Positions 14,176 through 28,848 are shown, numbered from the stretch's first letter. The stretch: 64,000 nucleotides of DNA from Pholis gunnellus (GCA_910591455.2 OU342806.1:22138535-22202534), one strand, 5' to 3'. Numbers and translations are program-made. The notes: generated by a model not told the origin, from the sequence alone.

Positions 14176-15373
14176 TACTTTTGCTCTCTCGGGCCACGTA
14201 GTGCAAAGCTAGCATGCTACATCATTCCCGTGGGGGGGGGGCTGTGTGGTTTGGCCGAGAGCACTCTCTGCTTTCAGTCCCGTGCCCGGGCTGCGTGTCA
14301 AGGATCGGTGAGCACGGAGAGTAACGGAGTGTTTTTGAAGGTCTCCATGTTGGTCCTGCAGCGACCCCCAGGCCTCCCCACCTCCTGGGTCCCAGAGGTC
14401 AGGGAGGGTCCACAGTGGTATTTTAAGTTATGTCAATCGAGCCTCGCAGCTACAGCGCTATCATAATATCCTGATTTACCTTCAATACTCTTTTATTATG
14501 TTATTTTACTGGAGATTGGTTTCCCTTTTTAAGTCTGGTCCACGTAAGTTCTCCATTGCTTTTCCATTTTTTTTAATGCTTTGTGTTGATTGAGCTCCTT
14601 ATAATCTTTTTCCAAAGATAGTGCTCTACAAGATTCTTGTTGTTTCACCATATGTAGTTCATTAGCATTAGAGCAAGCTAATACCCGTAATGAACTTACA
14701 TCGCAAATTTGTGAACTAAGTGATACAAATCCATGAATGAATCGATCCTGTATTGTTAGCAGCCTGATACATCGTATTCCTCTGCATCACGGGGCTCAGA
14801 ATGTCCCGAGAGACAAACGCATTGTTGGTTTTGGTCTCAGCATGAGATTTCCTTATGACAATACATGAAATGTACAGAGAGAAGGGCTCCTTTAGGAGGA
14901 TGTGGTGATGTCATTGAAGAGGAAACACAGACACAATTTTGAATGAAAACCTTCACCACAAACTTTCCATCCGTTACACAACAGCAGCAGGGAGTTTCAA
15001 TGGTCTGGCACTCTCAACCGGCCAAGGACAAAGCAAAGCTAAACACAACTCATTGTCTGTGTGAACCAAATTGAACCGCAGCACGTCACATTATAGTGGC
15101 TAACTGTTAGTAAGAGAGGTTCATTTAAAATCCTCTTGCTGCTCTTCAATCCGGTCACCCTAGTAACCCTGAAATTAAACTCTTTTTTTAGAATAAAAAG
15201 AGGTGGTTTACCATTTTAAATTCAATCACAGCCTGCAGTGAAATAAAAAGCGCCTATTAAAAACACACACACAGTTTGGCTGCAGGTGATCAGCCGGCCC
15301 AAACAGCTCTGCTATGACTCAGGATGAACAGACGGAAAAAAAGAAAAGATGGAGGGAGAGAAGGAGGGATATG

Positions 15374-15405
15374 ATGATGGAGGAGGAGGAGGAGGAGGAG
15401 GAGGC
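15374..15405. repeat. (GGA)n trinucleotide repeat
   Basis: GATGAT followed by about nine GGA units; intronic. Confidence 0.9.
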
Positions 15406-16653
15406 TGCTAAGAGGCGAGCCAGCGTGTGTGTGCAGCCGTGTGAAAACATAAACACACACCAACAACCGCGTGCACAAACGCATCTCGGGCATGAGACCG
15501 CTGTAATTAAGGTGTAATAAAAAACTGCTATGATCCCTGAGGGAATATTCATCATGAAGCTCTTTCTGCATCGGTAATTATGTTTTGGAAGAGGTGTAAC
15601 GCAGCGATATGTTTTAGTTGGATATTCATTTTAATACTTGCACAGACGGAAAGCATTATTGTAAAGGTTGGAGAGAGACACTGCGGTTGTGATCGATTTG
15701 CTATGATCTCAGCATGAGACACACAGACTCGGGGAAGTCAGTGGGGAGAGAAACATATTCCACGGTTTCAGCCTGGAAATTGTTTGGCCGAGGCGGTGAG
15801 CCACACATGTCCTGAGGGATCCCGTCTCCTGATCTACTCAGTCTGAACAACAGCCACACTCATTCAAGATATAAAAGGCACTCCTTTCCCCCTGAAGGTT
15901 AATGTCGGATTATATAAAAGTGCACTGGCCCACCTCCAGTTTAAAAAACAAACCTCAAGAAACCTTTAATTAGGTGATTTGTGATCTCTAATCAACAGTT
16001 ATATATGTGGCGGCCAAAGTTTGCTGAAATAACATTCCGATGTAGCGTCACTATTGTATGAAAGAGTGTCAAAGGAACGACCGAATGTGGAACATATTTA
16101 TATTAATATAAAGAAATGAATGCAGCACTCACTGGCAACCGGACAGCACAGCTGCTAGCCTGCTGCTAACAGTCAGTTCTTTGGCCAGCTTCAGTTTCTG
16201 TTGTGACAGTTACATTCATCTGTTTCGAGAACAGAAACTAATCGTTTATGTAAAAAAATAATAATGACCCGCACACCTGTTGGGCTCTGGTCAGACAGGA
16301 TGCACACCGTGTCCACTGGTGTCCATGCTCATTAGGCTGACCTGCTGCTTCCTTCTCTGGCTTTGAACGTTGCCTCTGATTATGATAAAAGGGCCCAATA
16401 AACACTGTGCGGCACGATGTTTCCTCCAAAACAGGATGTGCCGATCATGATTCCCCTGATCCAAAAACAGAGTCTGTGAATAGTGAGTATCTGCTGGTCC
16501 GATCCAGTGTTTGTATCGTCCATTACAATACAGCTGCAGCCGCAGCCACACACACGTCATTACATGCCCGCTCTTCAGTCAAATTTAACCCAAGCTGCAG
16601 CAGCACTGCAAAAACCTGCACCTGAGGGACGGACTCCAAGACTGTGTGCTGCT

Positions 16654-16758
<105 letters not shown>

Positions 16759-17169
16759 CAGGAAGAGAAAGCACACTGCACCAGTTTCTGAGCTTATCTC
16801 CTGAACAGCAGCAGGCTGTGAAACAGACTCTCTCAGTTAACTGAAGATACGATCGTTGCTTCTACGTACAGCTTCATGCGCTCACAGCTGGCGGCCTCTA
16901 AGATATGAGCACACTTTTTATGACACCAGTCCAGTAAATCAATAAAGTAATATGCACTGTGCAGTTTGGCTTTTTATGCCGTGGCACTCATAAATGTTTA
17001 CAATCAGTCTGTGTCCCTGCAGCACAAACAGGAGATCTATTGTTGTCTTTATTCTAATGTTAGACCCACAGACTGTGTGTAAGAAGTGGACGTAGACGTC
17101 GGGACGGCACGCATTGGTTCGTGACAATCACAGTAAGCCCGCCCTAAAGCATACACCGCATTATTGTCT

Positions 17170-17355
17170 ATTTGACTCTAAAGGGACCATCATTTACTAA
17201 ATGAACATCATGCTGTATTGAAGAAGACTTGAAACTACAGACTGAGACCATAAACTCATGTTTACAATGTTTACTGAGGGAATAACTAAAGAGAGAAGTA
17301 GAGTCATTTTCTCATAGACTTCTATACAATCTGACTTATTTTTGAAACCAGAATA
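17170..17355 (+). mobile_element. Fish interspersed repeat fragment
   Basis: CATCATGCTGTATTGAAGAA, GACTTGAAACTACAGACTGA, CATAAACTCATGTTTACAA and TTCTCATAGACTTCTATACA in this order match a repeat I know from many teleost sequences, often ending in an AACCAGTGGAGTCGCC-like end that is diverged here. Family name not known to me; no coding capacity. Confidence 0.6.
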
Positions 17356-17424
17356 GGTGAGTAGAGAGAACGCAAGTTTTATAACATAATATAGTATAAT
17401 CACTGGAAACTAAAACGCCATTAA

Positions 17425-18325
17425 TAGCTACATAGGGAGCGGGTCCTCTTCTCCGCCATGTTGCACCGCCATGTCTAGCGAGAGCCTTCCTTGTTTTTTG
17501 ACTTTATCTGAAGGTAGGGATGGATACCTCAGCTCCTCGAACTACACACACACACACACACACACACTAAGTGTAGGTGAGCAAAGATGCCGCGGGGGAG
17601 GAACTGAAGTGAACCAGGTGAAGTGATTACTCAAGTTGACGGCAACTACGCTCGTTTTTAGTGCAATTAAACATCTGCAAATAAAAAGCCAAAACTTGAT
17701 CAATACATCTGTCCAACAAGCAGGAACATGTAAACAAAAGTGAAACCTTATTAGTTCTGTCACCTATCTCTGATTCAGCACCGCTATGTTTACACATTGT
17801 TTAAACAAACAAGCTAAAACAAAAGCTGTCTCCTGGGGTCTCACTGTTTATCTTAGTTTGTTCTTGTAAACTTCTCTGCTGGCTGAGACAAAGCAGAGAG
17901 GAGGACAGAGGACTGATACTGATGCATGTTTGTGTTCTTCACTCTTTATAAACTTCACTCGGACATGTTATCTTATCTTATTACGATTTTAATTTGTTTG
18001 CAGTGAGATAATGACTTTATATAGTGACTTTACTGTTGTAAACTGCTGCTGTAGAAACAATGTTTTAAATCGAAATAAATTGTTCTAAATGTATTTGTTT
18101 TTTGAAAATGTCATATATGTTTTTAAAAGCAATTATTATTTAGTAATGAAGAAGAACAGATTATTGATAAAAGTAGCTCCTGATAGTAATAACATCCTAA
18201 AGATACCCGTCCCCACCTGAAGGCCACCGTAGTTTCACAACACACCTGGAAAGGGAGGGGTTCGGTGGTTGTAATCTGCAACACACTGCTAGACGCCACT
18301 AAATATTACACACTGTTCCCTTGAA
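17425..18325 (-). mobile_element. MITE copy, reverse orientation, split by about 0.74 kb
   Basis: On the minus strand the right part (18325-18211) reads AGTGTGTAATATTTAGTGGC, GTTGCAGATTACAACCACCG and AACTACGGTGGCCTTCAGGT; the left part (17475-17425) reads CATGGCGGTGCAACATGGCG and ACCCGCTCCCTATGTAGCT. Both halves correspond to the start and end of the element at 56117-56495. Between them lie about 735 bp of unrelated AT-rich sequence, so the copy is either interrupted by an insertion or a longer relative of the family. Terminal repeats are degraded on the left. Confidence 0.6.
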
Positions 18326-21300
18326 CAGGACTCAGACGGCGGTCTCAGCTGTGCTTCAGCTCCCGTTTACCTTTGCTCTCTCTGGGGAGGAACTCCCGTT
18401 GGGGGGTGGGGTGGGGGGGGAGATGAGCGACCTACGTTTGACAAATTGCCCCGGTTGTGCCCACATGCTGTCCACTCCTCACTGAGACCCAAAACTCGGC
18501 CGCCATCTGAGATTTTGCGATACCATTTGTACCGATGGATCCATCTTATGAAAATGGCTGGTTGTATTCGGCCGTTGCGGGCAAGGTTGCAAATCAATGA
18601 GAAAGACTTAGTTGTGGAAACAACGGGTTTACGGGGTTGTTGTCACTGAATGCGTGAACAACATTAGCCTTGTGTCAGCAAAGTGAGGAAGCCAACTGCC
18701 TGTCTTCTCTAACCGGCCCTATGATCACTCAGTCCAAGTGTCAATATGGCTGACATCATCATTTATAATCATTCTGTTGGACCGCAGTGATTTGATTGAT
18801 GTCTCAATAAAGCAGTGCAGTGATTACCGTTTCTCCTACGGAAGCCCTGAACGCACATAATTCATACTGTTTGTTTCCTTATCAAGTTAATTATGTCGTT
18901 GTCTCGTCGTTGTGTGTTATCACCACAAAAACAAAAGGCAATTTTATCATATTACTTATAGTGTTTGGGTTAAATTACATTTAGTAATCCGATTAATTGG
19001 ACTATATGAGTAGAATAAAACATGTGACCCTTAAGAATCAAAAAGAAGAAAAAAAAAAAAGAAAATTATTTCCCGACAATGACTTATATTCATTTGAGGA
19101 CATCTGTGACTAAATAGACACAAAATCAATCTAGAGATATTTCCGAAGTAATATCGTTTCTAACTGCAATCCGGTTAATCTTATTACGATATATGCATTT
19201 TGTCTCTACCGTATTTTGAAAACCGGACGTGCGGTGTTATCGGTGTGTTACCGGTTTACAGCTCCACCTGCCATCCATCCAGCACTGCACATGTGAGTAA
19301 CAGGCCACAGCACGCAGCTCGTCTGAGCATCGCAACTCGCCCGCCTCCTACTTCCTGCTCGCCCGTTTAATTCCCCGAGGATTAAACTGATATGTGAAGT
19401 TGAATGCTTTTAATCTCGGGCGTGTCGCCGCTAGTGTGGGTGTGTGTGGTGACACAACCAGACATTTCTCCGATTGCTTGGGCCCGGATTGCTTTCTGGT
19501 GAAACAAAGCAATAATCCCCGGGGGCTGGGGGGGGGGAAAGAAGTGGAGTTCTCAAGCGTGGCCTTTAGTCGCTTTCTGGGTAACTTTGGCGGGTTGAGA
19601 AATGTATGTTCACTTACGCACGCGACCAGTCTGTCGAGTCACAAGTCATTTATCAGCAGGATTCCCAAGACATCCATAATCAAATCAGACCTGCAGGTGC
19701 AAGGCTGAACAGCTGCATCGAGTGCTGGAAGTAGAGTGTTTGCGGAGGGATCGAATAGAGACTAGAGGGAAAAGAGTGGATTTTATTGTTCTGCAGAATC
19801 AGTTTAACAAACACCAACATCTGTCAAGCAAGTAAGCATTCTAACTCAAAACTCTTCAGGGCTCATCTTGGGCAAGAGGCTTCTTCGCTGACACCTCCTT
19901 TTACTGCATGTCTTTGAAACTTGACTGCTTAGTTTGTGACACTGGCACCTGTAAATGCACCGTTAAAATAGCCGACCAGATGAAGAAGTCACACTAAAAA
20001 GTCCATCTGTAACTGAAATGTCACTGTGAAATATCCTATGGGGACTTTGGGGGGGTAAGCGTCCATGTTTTGTGATTGTTTCAGTGCTGTGTTTGTGCTC
20101 CTATAGTTGGCTGCTGAGTTGGAGGAAGCAGGATGTTTTGTTGGAAGCTCCTTTACTGGCCAGAGCCCAAAAGGTTATTAACCCCCCCAATCAGGACGGG
20201 GGAGGGACGGCCGCACTGACTTCCACAGAACACGGCACACGTATACACACACGAGGCGCGTGTTGTTTGATTTGCACTGAGGCTCGCTACGTAACACCGT
20301 CACACCCACTCAAACACACAACTCGTAAAGCGTGTATTGACAGAGCCTGTGCGTGTAAACGGTGAGGTCGCTGCAACACATAAACGGGGGCCAGAGTTAC
20401 GGAGACGCCTCCTCCACCGTGTTCTCCTATAGCATCACAGGGAGGAGGATCTGGCCCCAGACCAGCACCTAAAAGCACTCGACGAGAGGGAAGTCAGGCG
20501 AGCGACATACACACCTGCCAAACAGCGAGTGGTTCGATTGCTGGCTGCTGATTGGTTGACCTCATTGAACTGAGATGGCTCATTTGTCCGTGGATGAACT
20601 TTTGGATTCAACCACAGGAACCCTGCATGCAAGGCTCTGATTTTATCGGCTAACAGGCTTTTTTTAACCATCGCCTCAAAGACTGGAGCTTCAAACTTTA
20701 AATTTCAACCAACAGTTAAATCTCACCTTAAGGTTCATTTAGTAGCTGCTCTGGAGCTTTTGATTGGATCATATTGTATTTCTCTGTCAGTTGGGTGAAA
20801 ATACGCTATAACGGCCCATTTAGATTGCTACTGCACTGTTTGCTTGTTTTGTCATGTTACTGTCCATGACATGTTTCACATTAGAAGCCTACCAGGAAAG
20901 GGAGGGATCAAACCCTCGGAGCATGTGCTTCAAATGTCAAAAGTCAGCAGGACGTGTAGAGCTTCAATGGAAGCAGCTTAACACCGACCGACAACCAGCA
21001 AACCGAAAACACCCGGAGTCAAATAAAAAGAGAGGAGTCTGTGTAAAAGAAGAGACGCTCTTTGAGACATAATGTTGTACTGACAGAATCAGCTGCTGTA
21101 CAAATGTACGTTATCTTGGATTTTTCAAGACAACAGGTAAAGATGGACTGGTAATGACATTAGCATTGGGTGCAGCCACACACATGTGTGTGTTTTCATT
21201 CAAACAGCAGCAGCAGAGTGTCAAACCTGCAGGTTTCTGCTTGTAACATTCCAGCTTCCCTCCATCTGTCCTGACCGTGCACTCAGAGGTCCACACTGCG

Positions 21301-21341
21301 AGCTAACACACAGCTAACCACCCACAGGGAGGCTAGATAAC

Positions 21342-21363
21342 ACACACACACACACACACACAC
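21342..21363. repeat. (CA)n microsatellite
   Basis: Eleven CA units, mast2 intron 1. Confidence 0.9.
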
Positions 21364-21517
21364 GTATATAGTACAATATGCACAAGCACAATGACTGATT
21401 GGACTTTCTTCAATCACTAACACAAACAAAGGAGCCTCAGGGGACACAACTGAACAGAAGACTGTCTCTAATGTTCAACTTTTAGCAGAGTGAGAACAGA
21501 CACAACTGCCAAACACA

Positions 21518-21650
<133 letters not shown>

Positions 21651-22999
21651 GTTCACCATTAACATCGAGCCACCGGGTAATAAAACGCACTCAGCCCTGC
21701 ACAGTTCCGTATTTATTAGTTTTACTTCAGCTTTCATTCTCTGCATGCCACCACATTAACGAGAGTCACAAACAAAGAGTTACAGAGAACCTAATTCTAC
21801 ATTGTCTCCCTCACGGTGTATACTTTCACAGCACCCAACCGAACATCTGTCATCAAGTCCGGTGAAGGAACACGTAGCCTTCTACAAGGAAATCTTGAAC
21901 CTTTATGTGACGGCCTTTGTTGCTGCTGTGACCTCGGTCTTTGCTCGCGAGTCAGAGATGAGTCAAAGTGAGAAATGGAGACTCACTCACACCGTTCATT
22001 GTGATAACTACAGTAAACTAGGAATGGATTTTAGCAACACAACTCCGATCAGATGCACATAAGATTGAACCAGTGCAAATATCTCCCACATAAACTTGGA
22101 ACCGATGTGGAAATACTTTCTTTGTTTATGTTTCCAAAAGAGAAGACATGCGAGTGTGTGTCTGTTTGCTGAAGGCCGGCTGGAAGCAGCAATGTTTTTA
22201 CGAACCAACACCGCAATAACAGCCAACTATTAGAACTCTACGTCTCAACGCTTCATTCGACGCCATTATTTAGTCTTGCATGACGCACGGCACCGATGAG
22301 CACAGGTGTGCTGCACCGCTCATTAACTCCATCCGGTGCGCCAACCAGAGTTAAATCTCGATTATTGGGCATTTTAAAAGAACCGTCAGCGCCACTTGAA
22401 TTCATTCCAAAACAAACATTGAGATGTTATATTTCGACTCAGCGGACAGCTAAATGTCATCACTGGATGAGATGGTTATGATGGACTGTGACCACATGCA
22501 GGGCAGCAGAGTAGGGGGGTAAGGATGGAGGAAAGAAGGTGTTGAAAGAGGAAGGCAGTAGAGGGAGGAACAATAGAGAACAGAGAGGGGGAGGATATAT
22601 GGAACATCTAGTAAAGGTTCTCTCAGTGAGCGGCTGAATGTGGCATTCGTCTCAGTGTGAAATCAGCATCATCACTCGGATACAGCGACAGGGGGAAGAG
22701 GGGGGAGGGGGGAGGCATAATGCAGCACTAAGCGGCGGCAGAATGATGGATTTTCTTCATTAAGGAGGTTGTGTCGGGGCGCTAAAAGCCAGGCTCTGAA
22801 TCAGGGCTTTTTTGGGAGATTTAACCGACCGGAGCTTAATTTGAGGATCCGTGTGAAAAGCAGCTGTTTAAGGATCTGCAGCGAGGTCTGAAAAAGACGA
22901 CAGGGGGACCTCACGTCCAAAACCTGTCACAGACTTTACAGAAAGTGAGAAAGGTCAGCAGGAAACACTCAAAAACACACAAAAGAGCAAAGATTTAAC

Positions 23000-23250
23000 T
23001 CTTTGTGCCCAACAATGATTGCCACTAGATAATCAGCGGCGGCGCCGTAATAAATGCCATTTATACGCATTGATGTATGGGACGCTTCTCGGTGATAATT
23101 CTGGTTAATGAGGGTTTTATAATTAATGTCTTTCCCCCTCCTGCATCTGTGCCTCCCCATTACCGACCTTCTCGGCACACATTAGCCATTTGGGCTCCAT
23201 CAATCAGCCGCTGGGCCGGGACGACCATCGGCCCAGAAGTCCCCGAGGTC
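23000..23250. promoter_or_regulatory. Candidate conserved non-coding element in mast2 intron 1
   Basis: The most enhancer-like stretch in the window: repeat-free, balanced composition, with homeodomain cores (CGTAATAAATGCC, TTTATACGC, GATAATTCTGGTTAATG, TTATAATTAATG), GGCGGCGCCG palindrome, CATTAGCCATT and CCATCAATCAGCC (PBX/MEIS-like). No open frame matches a known protein. Inference only. Confidence 0.4.
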
Positions 23251-25100
23251 GTTCTGGCTCAACGGCTCCTCGGCTGAGCTGTGATCACACTGCAGCCGGT
23301 TAAAGCGGACGGGAGAAGGAAATCACTCTCCCATGTCACTGCAAGGGAGGGTACGGGTCTAATGGTTAACCCAACGGATACCTAATGAACAGGAAAGAGC
23401 AAAGAGCCGCGGCTACTGTCGGAGGATACCTGGGACGGGCTTTAAGAAGATTTAAGAATGGATTTATAAATATCTGATATCAAGACAATACTCCTGTAAG
23501 TAGTCACCTGAAGTGTGGAATTCATGATGCCAAACATTTTTGGCAGAATTATAGCAACACGTTTTGCAATATTATGGCTATATGCAAATATGAATATTAT
23601 TCTGGTATTTAAGTCCCCTACGTCATGCTTAAGATGTGAGGTCTCACAGGTTTGGCTAATAAAAATGGTTAAAATAAATAAATAAAAACATATTTAACAT
23701 ATAGAAAAAGATGGGGGACTTGATCAGAGGGCAAACAATATGAATCATTTAACAAGAAAGTTTCTTTCAAAATCTGAGTACCTTTTTTTAATATATATAT
23801 ATATATAATTTTTGGGGCATTTCTGCTTCATTTGATAGAGAGCCCGACAGGAAAGTAGATGATAGAAGATTTGATTGGATCGCTAAAAAGTGGAGATACG
23901 GAGCTACAAAGGACCGTGGCACCAAACACACACACACCTCCATTGTCGGTACAAGTTGCAGATTGATTGACGGACGTCATGATACTATTGGATGAAATTG
24001 ATTGGTAATAGCATATATGTTAGCACGCATCATATTGTGGTTATCAGGAAGAAAAGATAATTAATTTTGAAATAAAAATACGAAAGAATGGATTTTAAGT
24101 TTGGTTTTTTTTATGTAAAGGGTTAAAAAATACATATTTTTAAATGTTTTATTTCATCTCTATTTAAGTGGTAAGCGCTCTACTCTGTGAGCTGGGCTCA
24201 ATCTAATCCTGCGCCAGAATCCAAAATAAATGATGTCAAAACTGACGGCAGCATATTTAGAGCTTGAATCCTGCCTGTCCTGTCTGTATGCAAATAGCTT
24301 GGGGAAGAAACACACACACACACACACCTTCGCACACAGCCTGTGACTGATTTGAGGATGATGACAGCGAGCGTGGCTTCTTGTGGTGATCGGATGGGGG
24401 GGAGATGTGAACAAACGGGCCTAAATCTGCTGCTACACATACACGGCCTCCATCCCCGCTAACCTAAAACCTCTCTAAGCTCCGGGCTGGAATCCAACGA
24501 ATGCAGGAGGCACCGACGATCACATGCCAGAGCTGCTGTGTAGAAAACATGAAATGTTTAGATAACGCTGTTCGGACCACACGCACAGCCATCTGGTCCG
24601 CCGGTGGGAGCGCTGCAGTGACCAAGGCGTACTGCAGCTTTCTGCCCAACATAAAGCCATCTCAGGCTCCGTCCGCTCTCTTTTCATTAACTCAGCTGCT
24701 CTCTTCAGCCGTTTGTCATGCTGAGGTAACAGAGTTCAAAGGTCAAAGCATACACCCCCTCATTGCAACAAGAGAAGTGTGTATTTCTAAAGTATATTCC
24801 ATTTTAGGAATAAATAAAGGAAATCTTATTTACTGTCAAGAGTTTTGTTATAGTCACAACTCCACAAGCCGTTAACGTTGTGCACCATTCCAGACCATGT
24901 AGCCCGGAGCTTACAGTCAAAACCCTGTGAGTGTTTAGCTCTCCTCTCCCACCCTCATTAACGCTCTAATGTGCTGCGCATTGTTAATCCGCTGCAGGTT
25001 TCACTCCACTTCCACTCTGTCCTAAGTAGCTTCATCCTGCTGGTGGGCTTCTATTGGGAACAGATTATCCTCCCATCTCTGCTTATCAACTAGCTTAGCC

Positions 25101-25102
<2 letters not shown>

Positions 25103-25133
<31 letters not shown>
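25103..25133. repeat. Poly-G run, 31 bases
   Basis: Uninterrupted G homopolymer after CCCC at 25099-25102 (TTAGCCCC). Strong quadruplex potential and a likely assembly/length-error site. Confidence 0.93.
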
Positions 25134-25134
<1 letters not shown>

Positions 25135-25759
25135 AATTTTATTCGTGAGCCACGCACTCACACGTTGCGGTTACAGACGAGAATCACACCTGCCAACCTG
25201 AGCCACCTACAGGCAAAGAAAGGAACTGCTTTAAGGTTGTTTACTTTCCAACCAGAGCGCATCGAAAATACCGTTTAGGTCGCAGCTATAAATCCCCAAA
25301 TGTCTTCTTCTGAAGGTTTTCTAAATGTGTTTTTAATTTCTATTCCGAGCATTTAACAACAGGAAGGTTTTCCGTGCACTTGATCAACAGACAAGTGGTT
25401 TAAAAGACACCATCAAGTGGAGAAAAAGGTCTTCATAGTGTGCAGAACAAACGGTTGTAGCAGTAAACAGACATAAAGGATTCTAATACCATCATATCTA
25501 AGATCATGTCCTAGTCTTGGAGAACAGAGGGCAAGCTAAAGAGCTGCACAAACCCGGTGTGCGTATGTTCCGGTTAACAAAACCGTTGTACTTGGCTCAA
25601 TCAATGATTAAAATGTAAACATGGTAGGACTGGAAGTGCAGGTCTGAACCTGCTGCTGCTGCTGCACTGATGCCACGTGATCAGTGCACCAAACAGAGCA
25701 AAAGCCGTGACACACTGGCAACATTTTGAGGCAGTATTACGTTAGTTCAGTGTTTGATT

Positions 25760-26125
25760 GCAAGTAAAGCCCTGTTCGCACAAGACTATTACCTGGGGAT
25801 CTCCAATGATTTTCAATGATTGCTGAGATTGTCTGTGATTTTAATCCTGTGTGAATCTGATATTTGTCAAGTCACAAATGTCACCGCAATTTCCTAACTT
25901 ATTATTTCTTTGTGCGTCTTTTTCCATGCCTCTTTCCAGCACGAGAATTATAGAGGTTGCTTTGGCAATTTTAATTATGAATATTTTCCCAACCGCTGTG
26001 GTTGTGCACCAACGACTATTGCAGCGATGGCTCTCGTCGCTCAGGGAAGCGTATGTGACGCATAAAAATGATCAAATGCAATTACTCGAGGAGGGAAGTT
26101 TGATTTGGAGCTGGTAATAAAGTGT
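25760..26125 (+). mobile_element. Possible degenerate DNA-transposon fragment
   Basis: The sequence CCTGTTCGCACAAGACTATT then ACCTGGGGATCTCCAATG resembles the start of a fish repeat. A short frame within (25851-26117) contains VVVHQRLLQRWL, reminiscent of the hydrophobic plus Arg-rich N-terminus of Harbinger-type transposases. Evidence is weak. Confidence 0.3.
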
Positions 26126-28696
26126 CTCCAAGTGTTCATCAGAGGTCTCAGATCAGAGGCGTGACTCAGGAAGTGAGTGGTATCATTCAAAATGTTTGAC
26201 CAGTCCAACCTCCACACTACAGCTTTTTAAGTCAAACATTTGCCAAAGTGAGGAGGAGGCTGCGCTGCATCTGCCTTTGTGATGTGTTGAGTTTGATGTG
26301 TACACAACACACAGCAAACGTACAGAGCTGAAGTAAACCATGAGGAGTAGGAAGCAGGCGTCCTGTTGGTGAGTGTCAGTCTGGCCTCATCGTTACTGTG
26401 TCCAGTGGACTGCATTGCTTTGACTGCTCCCGTTGAACCACGTCAGAGAGCACATGTGAGCAGCAGAACAGGGATGGGTCGGGACCATCGAGAAATACCG
26501 GACTGAGGACGACGGGAGGGACGTCTCTATCAGCCAATCAGCTGGTAGGAGCCTGTGACAGGGCCTATGAACGGAGGATGAGGCGTTTCTTAACAAGTAA
26601 CTGCAACTTTCAGATTGAGAAGAAGAGTTCCCTTCAGGAGACATTAAGTTCCTCACAGCTTTGTGGCGCACTCAGTTTGATTTGACACCGTCTGTTCAGA
26701 TTACTCAACTCAGCTACTGGCATAAGAAACGGAACCAAGACATTGCCAAACATTTGGGAAAGACGCAGCTCGAAGACGAACACTATGATAAAATAATAAC
26801 ACATTTTTTACAGACAAAATGTGAAATTATTTCTTTTGAAAATGTTGATTAAATATATGTTTTTACTTTTTTTTAAACACACCAATATTTGTTATTTATT
26901 GTCATTTGTTACAATTTTATAATACCGAAAAACAACAAATGTTTTTCATTTTTTTGTAATCTTTTTAAATAAATTTAGCGCGGCTAAATTGAATGAATAT
27001 GTCATGGACAAACTTAAAAGTAATAACAATAATTAGAAAGAATATTTTTTTTTATCCATACATTTTTGAATAAATATTTGTTGATGCCAAAACGAATAAT
27101 TTATCAAAAGAAAAAATCTGGATTTTCTGGATACATGTCAAGAGAATGTACAAGATGTTTGGGCTTGACAGAGTTGACATGTTTCCTTTATCACACTTTC
27201 CAGAATATGAAGAAACCCTGAAAGAGATTTAAACCCGACTAATGACCTCATACATTCCTGTTCTGGCGCTTTTGGTCAGACTGGTGTAAACCGGTTGTAA
27301 ACATGAAAAGTTTCTTCGACAGTTGGAAACAAAAGGGTCCCAGGACAGACACAGCTGAGGGCTTCTTTGATTGCACCGGATGTTGTGCGTTTGGACTCGA
27401 TCCCTGGCAACATATTAACACACCACACTCGTGTTAGGAAACGACAATGACATCATTCATTTCCCAAATCCCAATGCTGCAACTGTAACCAGCAGAACTG
27501 GATACAGCGTAGGAGGCGGGGAACCGTTCATTCTTATGAAAGTTGCACAGTGGTGCATGAAGCAAAAAAACATTTGGTTAAAATGACCCAGATCTTTCAC
27601 ATCCATGGGCCCGAATAAGGGAAATAATGGTTCACTCTGGCTTTAACCCTGTTGTTGCAGAATTTAAACAAAAACACTCAGTGGGACAAATTTACAGCCA
27701 AATCCAAGCTGACAGCCCCTGGAAGTACTACCGCCCCATAACAGGGACTTGATGTATTACCCAGCATTCCAAAGTGTAAGCAATAGGTAAAAGTTGCTCC
27801 TCCGCTTCATACCGTTTCAAACAGAAAACAGCAGCAGCTCAACAACATCTGTCTGACTTCCCACGATATCATAAAGCAAACTCCACACCTCCCCTCCCCC
27901 GACTCACAAATGTAATCCTCTACCTGTTCAGTTGATTTTAGGACAAAGAGCTGACACTAAAATAACCAGGAAGGGCCACAAAACATAGTTGAGGGCAAAT
28001 TGGACTACATTTTACCTCCTTAGTCACATCATTTCCCAAATGGCAGGGCAGCGCTGTAGTATCGCGTGACCGAGTCGGTCCTATCAAACGTCTGGAGGTA
28101 GAGGAACATGACTTCATGCAGAAATGTGAAATTATGAGCTGCAGCGATGACTTCATCTTTGGAAGCGGCTCTTATTATTAAAAAGAACCCTTTCCACGTT
28201 TAATGCAAACTAAGACAACTTTGAAACGCTTGTTTATTAATGCTGGTCATCTGCCAGTAGCTTCAATGTTACCATGTCAGAGACAATGTGTCTTAATGCA
28301 GCTGCTTTAGTGAGCCGCTGCACAACATGCACACTGTTGGGACTAATCAGCCCAATTAAAGCCAAGTTCCAATGTGTGTGTGTTGCAATGCGACCGCACT
28401 TTGAAGCTAACAGAGGAGCCGTCCACAGACCACACAGTAAACCAACAGATAGGGGGCGGATGGAGACAATGCTAAGAGTGTTGATACTGCAATAACTTTT
28501 TACCTGTAATTAAATGTATTCTTTTTCATAAGGGAAAAAAGACTGATATCAATGCAGGCCCCCCTCCTCCTTCCTCTGACTGCTAACGATGCAACGAACC
28601 CATCATCTTTGATCACTGTCAGAGCTGAGATTAGCTGTCATGGTGCACTTTAGACCTTCACCCAGAGCCCCCACTTTACGTTCGCTTCACTTAGCA

Positions 28697-28848
<152 letters not shown>

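Noticed and set aside
18780..18935. Segment with TTAATTATGTCGTTGTCTCGTCGTTG as a known fish repeat
   Set aside because: It looks vaguely familiar but I could not define ends, terminal repeats or a family, so it is not listed as a feature.
20900..20925. Possible tRNA T-arm-like GGATCAAACCC
   Set aside because: No matching anticodon or acceptor stem around it; no cloverleaf could be drawn.
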